Shown here one piece after another: positions 27,511 through 36,250 of a DNA stretch of 64,000 nucleotides. The translations under genes and the position numbers were made by a program. The first letter of the stretch is position 1. Each line of letters begins with the position of its first letter. The notes below the pieces were generated by a model. That model ran no database searches and was not told the origin of the DNA. It saw only the letters and a list, made by a program, of their open reading frames with translations. The DNA comes from Bacillota bacterium (GTDB lineage Bacteria > Bacillota > Clostridia > Lachnospirales > Cellulosilyticaceae), in NCBI GenBank assembly GCA_023393125.1, contig JAEWMQ010000107.1, positions 30,766 through 94,765 on the forward strand. Direction: 5' to 3'.

Positions 27511-28887
27511 TTAGTGAGCAATAGAAAGGTGTTGTTTACCATAAATTTTTTTGTATAGTAGCTCAAAGCATAAGACGTTTACTATAAACGTGATACCCCA
27601 AGAAATAGGATAGGAAATATATAACATAGTAAGTGTAGGGACAAACTTAAAGGCAGTAAAAACCCAAAGAACACGTAAGCCACAAGCTCCTAATAAGGAA
27701 ATAATCATAGGTAAAATGGAATAGCCCAAGCCTCTAATACTTCCAACTAAGACATCCATGGAGCCACATAAGAAATAAGTAGAGAAGATAATCTTCATTC
27801 GAGCAGTACCATAGGCAATAACCTCTGGATCAGATGAATAGAGCCCAAGTAGAGGGAGTCTAAAAATAAAGAACAATAAACTCATAAGGCTACCAACTAT
27901 AAACACACTTAATAGGCAAGTACGTAAGATGGGTTTAATACGTTCATATTTCTTGCCGCCTATATTTTGTCCTGTGAAGCTAAGAGATGTTTGATAGAAG
28001 GCGTTCATAGAAGTATAAACGAATCCTTCAAGGTTAGCTGTTGCTGCATTTCCAGCCATAGCAATAGCGCCAAAAGAATTAACTGAGGACTGAATTAGTA
28101 CATTAGAGATAGAGAAAATGGCACCTTGGAAGCCAGCAGGTAAGCCAATGCGCATAATTCTAAAAAGTACAGATTTGTTAATATGTAATTTTGAAAGTAC
28201 TAGTTGGGAACCACCAGAATTACGCATTAAACACAGTGTAATTAAGAGGGCAGCAACACACTGTGCAATAACAGTGGCAAGCCCTACACCAGCAACACTC
28301 ATTTTGAAGACAATTACAAATACTAAGCTAAGTATGGCATTGATGATACCTGCAATAAGTAAAAAGTAAAGAGGTCTTTTAGTATCTCCCATAGCACGAA
28401 AGATAGAACTACCAAAGTTAAATAAAAGCATAGCAGGCATACCAATAAAATAAATTTTCATATATAAAGTAGCAAGTTCTAGAACTTCATTAGGAGTTCC
28501 CATTAATATAAGCAAAGGTTTAGCTGAGAGAATTCCAATAAAGCTTAGGAAAAAGCCACAAATTATACTTAATAAAACGGAAGTATGTATGGTTTCACTC
28601 ATTTGTTTTTCATTGTGTGCACCACAGGCCTGTGCAATAAGTACATTAGCACCAACAGATAGGCCGATAAAAACATTAACGAGTAAGTTGATGAGAGGAG
28701 CTGTTGAACCAACAGCTGCTAATGCGTCGCTACCGGAGTATCGACCAACGACAATCATATCAACAGCGTTAAAAAGCAATTGTAAGATACCAGAAAACAT
28801 GAGAGGAATGGAAAAAGTTAAGATTTTTTTCGTTAGTGGACCATTACACATATCCATTTCGTAAGAATATTTAGTCATTTTAAGCAC
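27511..28887 (-). CDS. MATE-family efflux protein
   Basis: A 458-residue multidrug and toxic-compound extrusion protein with about twelve membrane helices in two homologous halves. The start MCNGPLTKKILTFSIPLMFS and the block FNAVDMIVVGRYSG are typical of the clostridial DinF/NorM-like branch, as are GIPxGFQ-type (GLPAGFQGAIFSISN) residues at the start of the second half. These pumps export cationic drugs or metabolites using a Na+ or H+ gradient. It stands alone, with no regulator adjacent. Substrate unknown. Confidence 0.9.
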   Translation of the reverse strand: MLKMTKYSYEMDMCNGPLTKKILTFSIPLMFSGILQLLFNAVDMIVVGRYSGSDALAAVGSTAPLINLLVNVFIGLSVGANVLIAQACGAHNEKQMSETIHTSVLLSIICGFFLSFIGILSAKPLLILMGTPNEVLELATLYMKIYFIGMPAMLLFNFGSSIFRAMGDTKRPLYFLLIAGIINAILSLVFVIVFKMSVAGVGLATVIAQCVAALLITLCLMRNSGGSQLVLSKLHINKSVLFRIMRIGLPAGFQGAIFSISNVLIQSSVNSFGAIAMAGNAATANLEGFVYTSMNAFYQTSLSFTGQNIGGKKYERIKPILRTCLLSVFIVGSLMSLLFFIFRLPLLGLYSSDPEVIAYGTARMKIIFSTYFLCGSMDVLVGSIRGLGYSILPMIISLLGACGLRVLWVFTAFKFVPTLTMLYISYPISWGITFIVNVLCFELLYKKIYGKQHLSIAH

Positions 28888-29111
28888 CTGAGTTTCTTTT
28901 TAGTAATAAGAGCATTGTTGTATAAGTAATCACTTGTCGTAATATTGCATACTTATTTAATTATAGCAGAAAAAATAAAAAAGTGAATTTATAATATTAA
29001 TAATGTAAATGATGTAATATTTTGAAACTATTTAGCTGTGTAAATTAAAAGTTGAAAGAAAATGAGAAATGAATAGTGAATAATGAATTAGTTATTTAAG
29101 AATTATTTTGC
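28888..29111. other. Gene-free stretch upstream of the MATE gene
   Basis: About 220 bp, strongly AT-rich; it should carry the reverse-strand MATE promoter. I see no other feature in it. Confidence 0.4.
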
Positions 29112-29166
29112 GCATAGAAAAAAGCGATTACGTAGTTTAACACACGTAATCGCTTTTTTTCTATGC
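29112..29166. terminator. 22-bp stem bidirectional terminator
   Basis: GCATAGAAAAAAGCGATTACGT pairs almost perfectly with the sequence ending CTATGC at 29166; A- and T-runs lie inside the arms. Its right end includes the stop codon of the collagen-like gene, which it terminates on the reverse strand. Confidence 0.85.
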
Positions 29167-29553
29167 ACAATAAAATGAATCAATTCTTCTTAGGTCCATA
29201 CCAAAGTATCGCCAACGCCTTCCCATCCGTCTCCAACCTGCAAGAGAGCGGGGACCTACAAAGGTAATAAAAGCCCAAAAACCAGGTCCATTAGTTGGCC
29301 ATATATAAACAAATCGATTAATACAAGGGGATATGGCACCTGTATCAATTGCAAATGGTTGAGGACCACCACCAAATGCTTGGGGAGATCCAGGAGGTCC
29401 TGGAGGTCCAGGAAATCCTGGGGGACCAGGAGGCCCAGGAGGCCTAGGAGGACCTAGTTTTGTACCCTGGTTTTTATTTGGAATGAAATTTGGAGGTGAA
29501 CTTGTCGGTGGTTGTACTCTATGAATGCCTAAACGCTCAAATATATCAGACAT
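29161..29553 (-). CDS. Small collagen-like protein with conserved aromatic C-terminal domain
   Basis: A 130-residue protein. Residues about 33-56 are collagen-type triplets (PPGPPGPPGFPGPPGPPG), preceded by a Pro/Asn-rich arm. The C-terminal domain (from about 75) is rich in Trp, Phe, Tyr and Arg (INRFVYIWPTNGPGFWAFIT, then GWRRMGRRWRYFGMDLRRI) and resembles small proteins of unknown function common in Clostridia, often near spore or surface functions. There is no signal peptide. AGGGAG precedes the ATG. It is a single-gene unit. Assembly into a trimeric fibre is plausible from the triplets; spore-surface location is a guess. Confidence 0.7.
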   Translation of the reverse strand: MSDIFERLGIHRVQPPTSSPPNFIPNKNQGTKLGPPRPPGPPGPPGFPGPPGPPGSPQAFGGGPQPFAIDTGAISPCINRFVYIWPTNGPGFWAFITFVGPRSLAGWRRMGRRWRYFGMDLRRIDSFYCA

Positions 29554-29662
29554 TTTTCATAAACTCCCTGCACTTTTCTACTAATAGTTTATTAGAGAAA
29601 AAGTAATATTATGACTGCTAATTAAGAGTGTTTATATTGAAAAATAAAAATTGAATTTTCGA

Positions 29663-29697
29663 ACATTTATTGGTTTTGATGTAAAAAGTATAAATGT
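29663..29697 (+). promoter_or_regulatory. Inverted repeat upstream of the eut operon
   Basis: ACATTTAT (29663-29670) and ATAAATGT (29690-29697), a perfect 8-bp inverted repeat 60 bp before the first eut gene. It has no T-run, so it is a candidate protein-binding site. No ANTAR-type double hairpin, cobalamin riboswitch or clear sigma-A promoter was recognised in 29554-29752. Confidence 0.3.
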
Positions 29698-29758
29698 CTC
29701 AAAAATACATAGTCTAATATAGGAAATCTTGAATCTACTTGAATAGGATGGGATGAAG

Positions 29759-30889
29759 ATGAACACTTTTGAAATAAAAACAAAAGTAAAATTTGGACAA
29801 GGTTCACTTGCGTACCTTGAAACACTAAAAAATAGTCGTGTGTTTATTGTAACAGATCCATTCATGGTCAAGTCAGGAATGATTAATAAAATTACAGAAT
29901 ACCTATCATCCAATCAGTATGAAGTATTTAGTGATATCGTACCTGACCCACCAATGGAGCTTGTTGTAAAAGGGGTTAAGGCAGTGACCTCTTTTAAGCC
30001 GGAAGTAATCATTGCTTTAGGCGGAGGATCAGCTATCGATGCTGCAAAAGCTATTATGGACTTTTCAAGAAAACTTGGAGACTTAAGGGAAATGCAATTT
30101 ATAGCAATTCCTACTACTAGTGGAACAGGATCAGAGGTAACCTCCTTTTCTGTTATCACAGATGAGGTTAAACATATTAAGTATCCTTTAGTATCAGATG
30201 AGTTTTTGCCTGATGTGGCTATTTTGGAACCAGAGCTTGTGAAAAGTGTTCCAAGTAGTATTGTAGCCGATACAGGCATGGATGTTTTGACCCATGCTAT
30301 AGAAGCATATGTATCCACATCAGCTACAGATTTCTCTGATGCACTAGCTGAAAAAGCAGTAGAGTTAGTCTTTGAATATTTATTAAGATCCTATAGAAGT
30401 AGTGAAGATATAGAGGCTAAAGAAAAAATGCATAATGCATCTTGTCTTGCAGGACTTGCCTTTAACTTAGCTTCATTAGGGATTAATCATGCTATTGCTC
30501 ACAATATCGGAGGTAAGCTTCATATTCCACATGGTAGGACCAATGCCATACTTTTACCTTATGTTATAGAGTTCAATAGTGAAATAGAAGGTTTTAATCC
30601 TAATAAATACTCTATAGCAGCTAAAAAGTATGCTCAGTTAGCAAAGTTAGTTGGCATAGAAGGAAGTACAACTAGAATGCTAGTTAAGAATTTTATCCAT
30701 GCCATTACCAAACTTCAGCATGAGATGAAAATGCCTACACGCTTACAAGAGTGTAAAGTTTCTCTAGAGGACATTAATAAATTGAAACAAGAGATTGCAA
30801 AAGGTGCTTTAGAAGATGCATGTATCATAACAAATCCACGTACTGCCACAGCGGGAGATGTTTTAGAGATTATTTACAAAATAAGCTAA
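29759..30889 (+). CDS. eutG: Iron-containing alcohol dehydrogenase of the ethanolamine microcompartment (EutG/PduQ type)
   Basis: A group III alcohol dehydrogenase of about 376 residues that reduces acetaldehyde to ethanol with NADH, regenerating NAD+ for EutE inside the compartment. GGGSAIDAAKA (about 96-106) is the nucleotide-binding glycine motif; TSGTGSEVTSF (about 122-132), an HAIEAY helix (Asp/His metal ligands) and HAIAHNIGGKLHIPHG (about 258-273, two histidine iron ligands) mark the family. ATGs at 29753 and 29759 are both possible; AGGATGGG is better spaced to 29759. It heads the eut operon, unlike enteric operons where eutG is internal. Confidence 0.88.
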   Translation: MNTFEIKTKVKFGQGSLAYLETLKNSRVFIVTDPFMVKSGMINKITEYLSSNQYEVFSDIVPDPPMELVVKGVKAVTSFKPEVIIALGGGSAIDAAKAIMDFSRKLGDLREMQFIAIPTTSGTGSEVTSFSVITDEVKHIKYPLVSDEFLPDVAILEPELVKSVPSSIVADTGMDVLTHAIEAYVSTSATDFSDALAEKAVELVFEYLLRSYRSSEDIEAKEKMHNASCLAGLAFNLASLGINHAIAHNIGGKLHIPHGRTNAILLPYVIEFNSEIEGFNPNKYSIAAKKYAQLAKLVGIEGSTTRMLVKNFIHAITKLQHEMKMPTRLQECKVSLEDINKLKQEIAKGALEDACIITNPRTATAGDVLEIIYKIS

Positions 30890-30934
30890 ACAATCTAGAG
30901 CTAAAAATGATGAATGGAGAAGTTGAGGTAAAGC

Positions 30935-31291
30935 ATGACTATTCATATTGAGGATAAACAACGTATTATTCAGGAATTTGTACCCGGGAAGCAAATTACT
31001 CTAGCTCATATTATTGCTAACCCTACCCAAGATATCTATAAGAAACTAGGGCTTATTACTGAGAAAATTAGTGCTATTGGAATTTTAACGATTACACCTA
31101 GTGAGGGTGCTATTATTGCAGCCGATGTAGCAACTAAGGCATCAGACATTGCTATTGGCTTTATAGATCGCTTTAGTGGGGCACTTATTATAAGTGGTGA
31201 TATTAGTGCTGTAGAAGCTGCCCTTAAAGATATTGTAGATGTACTTAGTAATAATCTAAGATTTACACCTACATCTATTACAAGGACTTAA
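30935..31291 (+). CDS. eutS: Microcompartment shell protein EutS
   Basis: A 118-residue circularly permuted single-BMC-domain protein of the EutS/PduU type. The N-terminal IQEFVPGKQITLAHIIANP is the family signature (the extra strand that forms the beta-barrel over the hexamer pore), followed by IGILTITPSEGAIIAADVAT. It forms bent or flat hexamers of the shell. The gene lies 3 bp before eutP. Confidence 0.95.
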   Translation: MTIHIEDKQRIIQEFVPGKQITLAHIIANPTQDIYKKLGLITEKISAIGILTITPSEGAIIAADVATKASDIAIGFIDRFSGALIISGDISAVEAALKDIVDVLSNNLRFTPTSITRT

Positions 31292-31294
31292 GTT

Positions 31295-31744
31295 ATGAGC
31301 AGAGTGATTTTTATGGGTAGAACAGGTTGCGGAAAGACAACACTATGTCAAAAGCTAGATGAGCTAGAGATTAAATATAAAAAAACACAATCTGTAGAGT
31401 TATATAACCATGCCATTGATACACCCGGAGAGTATTTAGAGAACAGAAATTATTATAGTGCACTCATTATGACAGCAGTAGATGCAGAAATTATTGCTTT
31501 AATAGGAGATCCCACAGCAGAAGATAACTTTATTCCTCCTGCTTTTGCATGTTCATTTGCGAAAGAACTTATCGGCATTATAACTAAGATTAACTTAGTA
31601 AAAGATGAGTCACAAATTCAAAAGGTAGAAGAAAGCCTTAAAGCAGCAGGAGTAAGTAAAATTTTCAAGGTAGATACAGTAGACGACATAGGAATAGAAG
31701 AGCTATTTGCTTATCTAGAAAAGTTTTTGAATCCTAAAGAGTAG
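31295..31744 (+). CDS. eutP: EutP/PduV-like small GTPase-fold protein
   Basis: A 149-residue P-loop protein with GRTGCGKTT (8-16) and a switch-like DTPGEYLENR (about 47-56). EutP/PduV members are Ras-like NTPases; acetate kinase activity has been reported for Salmonella EutP, which would fit a pathway that lacks a separate acetate kinase here. The TKIN motif (about 108-111) is the base-specificity NKxD equivalent. It follows eutS by 3 bp. In related Clostridia eutV and eutW come next, but here eutA follows after 71 bp. Confidence 0.92.
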   Translation: MSRVIFMGRTGCGKTTLCQKLDELEIKYKKTQSVELYNHAIDTPGEYLENRNYYSALIMTAVDAEIIALIGDPTAEDNFIPPAFACSFAKELIGIITKINLVKDESQIQKVEESLKAAGVSKIFKVDTVDDIGIEELFAYLEKFLNPKE

Positions 31745-31815
31745 TAAGAGAATTATAGACCTAAGTGGCTTAAGAGATTTAGGGGATAAAGATTATTAAT
31801 GGAGGAAGTGAGGGA

Positions 31816-33261
31816 ATGAGAGAAGAACTTCTAAGTGTAGGGATTGATATTGGGACTAGTACAACACAGCTTATATTTTCAAAGCTAATAATTGAAAATA
31901 TGGCTTCTAGCTATACCGTACCGAGAATTGTCATTGTAGACAAAGAAATTATTTATAAAAGCCCTATTTACTTTACACCCTTGGTTTCTTTAAAAGAAAT
32001 TGATGGACCTAAAGTTAGAGAAATCATTGAAAAAGAATATAAGAATGCAGGTGTGGATAAAAAAGACATCGATACAGGGGCCGTTATTATTACAGGAGAA
32101 ACAGCTAGGAAAGAAAATGCAGAGGAAGTATTAACGACTTTAAGTGGATTTGCAGGAGACTTTGTAGTGGCTACAGCAGGTCCAGACCTAGAAAGTATTA
32201 TATCGGGCAAAGGAGCGGGTGCTCATCTTTACTCAAAAGAACATAGTACAACGGTTGTTAATATTGATATTGGTGGGGGGACAAGTAACTTAGCAGTATT
32301 TAGAAGAGGAGATGTAATCGACACCGGATGTTTAGATATAGGAGGAAGATTAATAAAAGTTGATGTTATTTCTAAAAGAATAACATATATTACTCCTAAA
32401 TTAGAAACACTAGTGAAGAAATACCATTTAGGGTTAGAAATAGGAACTATAGCTACAAAAGATAATCTTAGACCCATTATAGACATAATGGTTAAGGTAT
32501 TAATGCAAAGTGTTGGATTAGTACCTATAGATGAAGATTTTAAACTTATGGTGACTAATAAAAGTATTCTTTTAGATAATCCTATGGAATGTATATCTTT
32601 TTCAGGAGGTGTGGCAGATTATATTTACTACGATGAGAAAGAACTAGGACCTATAAAAGATTATTTTGAGTATGGGGATATAGGCATCATATTAGGTGAA
32701 GCTATTAGACACTCTGAACTATGTAGTCAATTAAAGGTTGTAAAGAGCACAGAAACTATAAGGGCAACTGTAGTTGGTGCGGGAACACATACTACAGAAA
32801 TAAGTGGTAGTACTATTACCTACACAAAAAATACTTTTCCGATTAAGAATTTGCCTATTTTAAAAATGGCTTATGAAGATGAAAATAGTGGATCTATTGT
32901 ATTAGCAGAGGCCGTTAAGAAGAAATTAGAATGGTTTAAGTTAGAAGGAGATTTACAAAAAGTAGCTATTGCTATAGAAGGAAAAGAAAATCCTAGTTTC
33001 AAAGAAGTACAAGCGTATGCAGATGGATTAGTAGAAGGCATGCAGGAACTTATCGAAAGAGAGTTACCACTCATTTTAATTGTAGAAAAGGATATGGCAA
33101 AAGTATTAGGCCAGACTATGTATAACAAGTTAAATTTCAAAAAAGATGTAATCTGCCTAGATAGTGTCAAGCTAGATAATGGTGATTACATTGATATAGG
33201 CAATCCTATCGCAGGAGGAACAGTGCTTCCTGTAGTTGTTAAAACATTAGTATTTAATTGA
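31816..33261 (+). CDS. eutA: Ethanolamine ammonia-lyase reactivating factor EutA
   Basis: A 481-residue ASKHA-fold chaperone that exchanges damaged cobalamin out of EutBC using ATP. The N-terminal phosphate loop VGIDIGTSTTQLIFSKL (about 8-24), NIDIGGGTSNLAVF (about 149-162) and ISFSGGVADYI (about 258-268) are the actin/Hsp70-like nucleotide-binding motifs. GGAGG lies 9 nt before the ATG. It sits directly before its client genes eutBC. Confidence 0.95.
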   Translation: MREELLSVGIDIGTSTTQLIFSKLIIENMASSYTVPRIVIVDKEIIYKSPIYFTPLVSLKEIDGPKVREIIEKEYKNAGVDKKDIDTGAVIITGETARKENAEEVLTTLSGFAGDFVVATAGPDLESIISGKGAGAHLYSKEHSTTVVNIDIGGGTSNLAVFRRGDVIDTGCLDIGGRLIKVDVISKRITYITPKLETLVKKYHLGLEIGTIATKDNLRPIIDIMVKVLMQSVGLVPIDEDFKLMVTNKSILLDNPMECISFSGGVADYIYYDEKELGPIKDYFEYGDIGIILGEAIRHSELCSQLKVVKSTETIRATVVGAGTHTTEISGSTITYTKNTFPIKNLPILKMAYEDENSGSIVLAEAVKKKLEWFKLEGDLQKVAIAIEGKENPSFKEVQAYADGLVEGMQELIERELPLILIVEKDMAKVLGQTMYNKLNFKKDVICLDSVKLDNGDYIDIGNPIAGGTVLPVVVKTLVFN

Positions 33262-33274
33262 AAGGAGTACCTTT

Positions 33275-34639
33275 ATGATTTTAAAGACTCAATTATTTGG
33301 ACATACCTACGAGTTCAAATCACTTAAAGAGGTAATGGCAAAGGCCAATGAAGAAAAATCAGGAGATAAATTAGCAGGTCTTGCAGCAAGTAGCGCAGAA
33401 GAAAGAGTGGCTGCAAAAGTTGTATTAGCTAATGTTACTTTAGAAGATCTTAGAAATAATCCAGCAGTACCTTATGAACTTGATGAGGTTACTCGTATTA
33501 TTCAAGATGATGTTAACGAAAAGATTTACAACGAGTTTAAGCATATGACTGTAGCAGAATTTAGAGAGTGGATTCTTGATGAAAAAATCACTGGTGCTGA
33601 TATTCGCAGAGCATCTAGAGGGATTACTTCAGAAATAGTAGCTGCTGTAGCTAAGCTGATGTCTAATATGGACCTTATTTATGGAGCTAGTAAAATTCGT
33701 ATAACTGCTCACTGTAATACAACAATTGGTGAACCAGGAACACTTTCTTCAAGACTTCAACCAAACCATCCAACAGATGACCCAGATGGTATTATGGCTT
33801 CTTTATTAGAAGGTTTAACCTATGGTGCTGGAGATGCACTACTTGGGCTTAACCCAGTAGATGATTCTACAGAAAGTGTTGTACGTGTTCTTAAACGTTT
33901 TGAAGAAATTAAACAAAAGTTCAAAATCCCAACTCAAACTTGTGTGCTTGCCCATGTTACGACTCAAATGGACGCTATTCGTAAAGGAGCACCAACAGAT
34001 CTTATTTTCCAATCTATTGCAGGATCAGAAAAAGGAAATGAAGCATTTGGATTTAATGCAGCAACTATAGAAGAAGCAAGACAGCTTGCTTTATCAGAAG
34101 GAACTGCAGAAGGGCCTAATGTTATGTACTTTGAGACAGGACAAGGTTCAGAGCTTTCTTCAGAAGCACATCATGATACAGATCAAGTAACAATGGAAGC
34201 AAGATGCTATGGCTTTGCTAAACGTTTTCAGCCTTTTATTGTTAATACTGTAGTAGGTTTTATTGGACCAGAGTATTTATATGATGGTCGTCAGGTAAGC
34301 CGTGCAGGGCTTGAAGACCACTTTATGGGAAAATTAACAGGAGTATCTATGGGCTGTGACGCATGCTATACCAACCATATGAAGGCTGATCAGAACTCCA
34401 TTGAAGATTTATCGGTTTTATTAACGACAGCAGGCTGTAACTATTTCATGGGTATTCCTCATGGTGATGATGTTATGCTTAACTATCAAACTACAGGTTT
34501 CCACGAAACAGCAGCACTTAGAGAAATGTTCGGACTCACAGCTATTAAGCCTTTCCATGAATGGCTAGTTAAGATGGGCTTTGTTGATGAAAGAGGCCGT
34601 TTAACTGAAAGAGCCGGAGACGCATCAATACTATTCTAG
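33275..34639 (+). CDS. eutB: Ethanolamine ammonia-lyase large subunit EutB
   Basis: A 454-residue TIM-barrel catalytic subunit of the adenosylcobalamin-dependent lyase that converts ethanolamine to acetaldehyde and ammonia. Recognised by FGHTYEFKSLKEVMAKANEE at the start, RITAHCNTTIGEPGTLSSR, FQSIAGSEKGNEAFG, FETGQGSELSSEAHH and the C-terminal half with MGCDACYTNHMKADQNS. Length is typical. AAAGGAG precedes the ATG. It pairs with EutC. Confidence 0.98.
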   Translation: MILKTQLFGHTYEFKSLKEVMAKANEEKSGDKLAGLAASSAEERVAAKVVLANVTLEDLRNNPAVPYELDEVTRIIQDDVNEKIYNEFKHMTVAEFREWILDEKITGADIRRASRGITSEIVAAVAKLMSNMDLIYGASKIRITAHCNTTIGEPGTLSSRLQPNHPTDDPDGIMASLLEGLTYGAGDALLGLNPVDDSTESVVRVLKRFEEIKQKFKIPTQTCVLAHVTTQMDAIRKGAPTDLIFQSIAGSEKGNEAFGFNAATIEEARQLALSEGTAEGPNVMYFETGQGSELSSEAHHDTDQVTMEARCYGFAKRFQPFIVNTVVGFIGPEYLYDGRQVSRAGLEDHFMGKLTGVSMGCDACYTNHMKADQNSIEDLSVLLTTAGCNYFMGIPHGDDVMLNYQTTGFHETAALREMFGLTAIKPFHEWLVKMGFVDERGRLTERAGDASILF

Positions 34640-34653
34640 GATAAGGAGGCAAA

Positions 34654-35580
34654 ATGATGAACGAACAAGATTTAAGAAAAATGGTAGAACAACTAGTAGA
34701 ACAAATGGTTGGAAAAGATACTACTGGAGTAGGTAGCAGTGTTACTATTCCGACTACACCAGCTGCATCAATTGTGCATGCAGCAAGTAATGAAACCAAG
34801 ACAACTACTATTGATCCTAATGGATGTATTCCTGACATTACTAAGATTGATATCAAAAAACAATTTTTAGTAGACCATGCAAAGGATAAAGAAGGCTATT
34901 TAGCAATGAAAGCCAAGACACCAGCTAGATTAGGTGTAGGCAAAGCAGGTGCACGTTATAAAACAATGACAATGCTTCGTGTAAGAGCAGACCATGCTGC
35001 TGCTCAAGATGCAGTTTTTAATGATGTAGCAGAAGAATTTGTTAAAAAGAATAATTTCGTTTTTGTCAAAACCCTATGCAAGGATAAAGATGAATATTTA
35101 ACTAGACCCGATTTAGGAAGAAGATTTGGACCAGAGGAGTTAGAAATTATAAAGAAGACCTGTGGCAATAATCCTAAAGTATTAATAGTAGTAGGTGATG
35201 GATTATCTTCTTCAGCTATTGAAGCAAACGTAGAAGATGCTATTCCAGCCATTAAACAAGGTTTACAGATGTATGGCATTACTGTACCAGACATCTTATT
35301 TATAAAATATGCCAGAGTTGGAGCCATGGATGCTATTGGTGAAGTGACTGGAGCAGATGTTATTTGTATGCTAGTTGGTGAAAGACCTGGTCTTGTAACA
35401 GCAGAATCTATGTCAGCTTATATAGCCTATAAGCCTAAACATGGTTTACCAGAAGCCAAGAGAACAGTTATTTCTAATATACACAAAGGTGGTACGACAG
35501 CAGTAGAAGCAGGAGCTCATGCAGCTGAACTAATTAAAACGATGTTAGATAAAAAAGCATCTGGTATCGACTTAAAGTAG
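34654..35580 (+). CDS. eutC: Ethanolamine ammonia-lyase small subunit EutC with targeting helix
   Basis: A 308-residue small subunit that completes the cobalamin site of EutBC. Conserved blocks: TPARLGVGKAGARYKT, RADHAAAQDAVF, VVGDGLSSSAIEAN and VGERPGLVTAESMSAYI. The first 22 residues form an amphipathic helix (NEQDLRKMVEQLVEQM) followed by a Gly/Thr/Pro-rich linker to about residue 55; this is the layout of an encapsulation peptide, as known for enteric EutC. GGAGG precedes the start. Confidence 0.97.
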   Translation: MMNEQDLRKMVEQLVEQMVGKDTTGVGSSVTIPTTPAASIVHAASNETKTTTIDPNGCIPDITKIDIKKQFLVDHAKDKEGYLAMKAKTPARLGVGKAGARYKTMTMLRVRADHAAAQDAVFNDVAEEFVKKNNFVFVKTLCKDKDEYLTRPDLGRRFGPEELEIIKKTCGNNPKVLIVVGDGLSSSAIEANVEDAIPAIKQGLQMYGITVPDILFIKYARVGAMDAIGEVTGADVICMLVGERPGLVTAESMSAYIAYKPKHGLPEAKRTVISNIHKGGTTAVEAGAHAAELIKTMLDKKASGIDLK

Positions 35581-35595
35581 AAGGAGGCAGTCATA

Positions 35596-36249
35596 ATGAA
35601 AAATGATAAAATGCGAGCTAATGTACTTGGTGTACGTGTGATTTCCAATGTTAGTGCAGAGCTTGCAGCAAAATTAGAGTTAGGCCCAAAGCATAAAAGT
35701 ATAGGAATCATTACTGCCGATAGTGATGACGTGACATATACTGCATTAGATGAAGCAACTAAAGATGCAGATGTTGAAGTCGTTTATGCACGTTCTATGT
35801 ATGCAGGAGCGGGTAATGCTTCTACGAAATTAGCGGGTGAAGTCATTGGGATTATTGGTGGACCAAGCCCAGCAGAAGTAAGAAGTGGTCTTAAGGCTGC
35901 TTTAGACTTCTTTGGGTCAGATGCTTGTTTTATAAGTGCTAATGAAGATGATTCTATCGTTTATTATGCGCATACAGTATCTCGTACAGGTTCATATTTA
36001 TCTAAGGTAGCAGGTATTGAAGAAGGAGAGCCACTTGCTTATTTAATTGCACCTCCAATGGAAGCCATTTATGGGCTTGATGCTGCTATGAAAGCGGCAG
36101 ATGTCAAACTTGTTGAATTCTTTGGACCACCTTCAGAAACAAACTTTGGTGGAGGGCTTCTTACAGGTACTCAATCTGCATGTCATGCCGCATGTGCTGC
36201 GTTTGCTGAAGCTATAAAGGCTGTAGCAGACAACCCAAGGGATTATTAA
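35596..36249 (+). CDS. eutL: Trimeric shell protein EutL
   Basis: A 217-residue tandem-BMC, circularly permuted shell protein. It forms pseudohexameric trimers with a large gated pore thought to pass bulky cofactors. RANVLGVRVISNVSAELAAKL at the start, the repeated GGPSPAEVRSGL and the C-terminal FFGPPSETNFGGGLLTG (where the pore-lining loop lies) are family-typical. AAGGAGG precedes the ATG. Confidence 0.96.
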   Translation: MKNDKMRANVLGVRVISNVSAELAAKLELGPKHKSIGIITADSDDVTYTALDEATKDADVEVVYARSMYAGAGNASTKLAGEVIGIIGGPSPAEVRSGLKAALDFFGSDACFISANEDDSIVYYAHTVSRTGSYLSKVAGIEEGEPLAYLIAPPMEAIYGLDAAMKAADVKLVEFFGPPSETNFGGGLLTGTQSACHAACAAFAEAIKAVADNPRDY

Positions 36250-36250
36250 G

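Noticed and set aside
29554..29752. Cobalamin riboswitch or ANTAR double hairpin before the eut operon
   Set aside because: No B12-box word or paired hairpins with the ANTAR loop pattern could be found; only an 8-bp inverted repeat is present.
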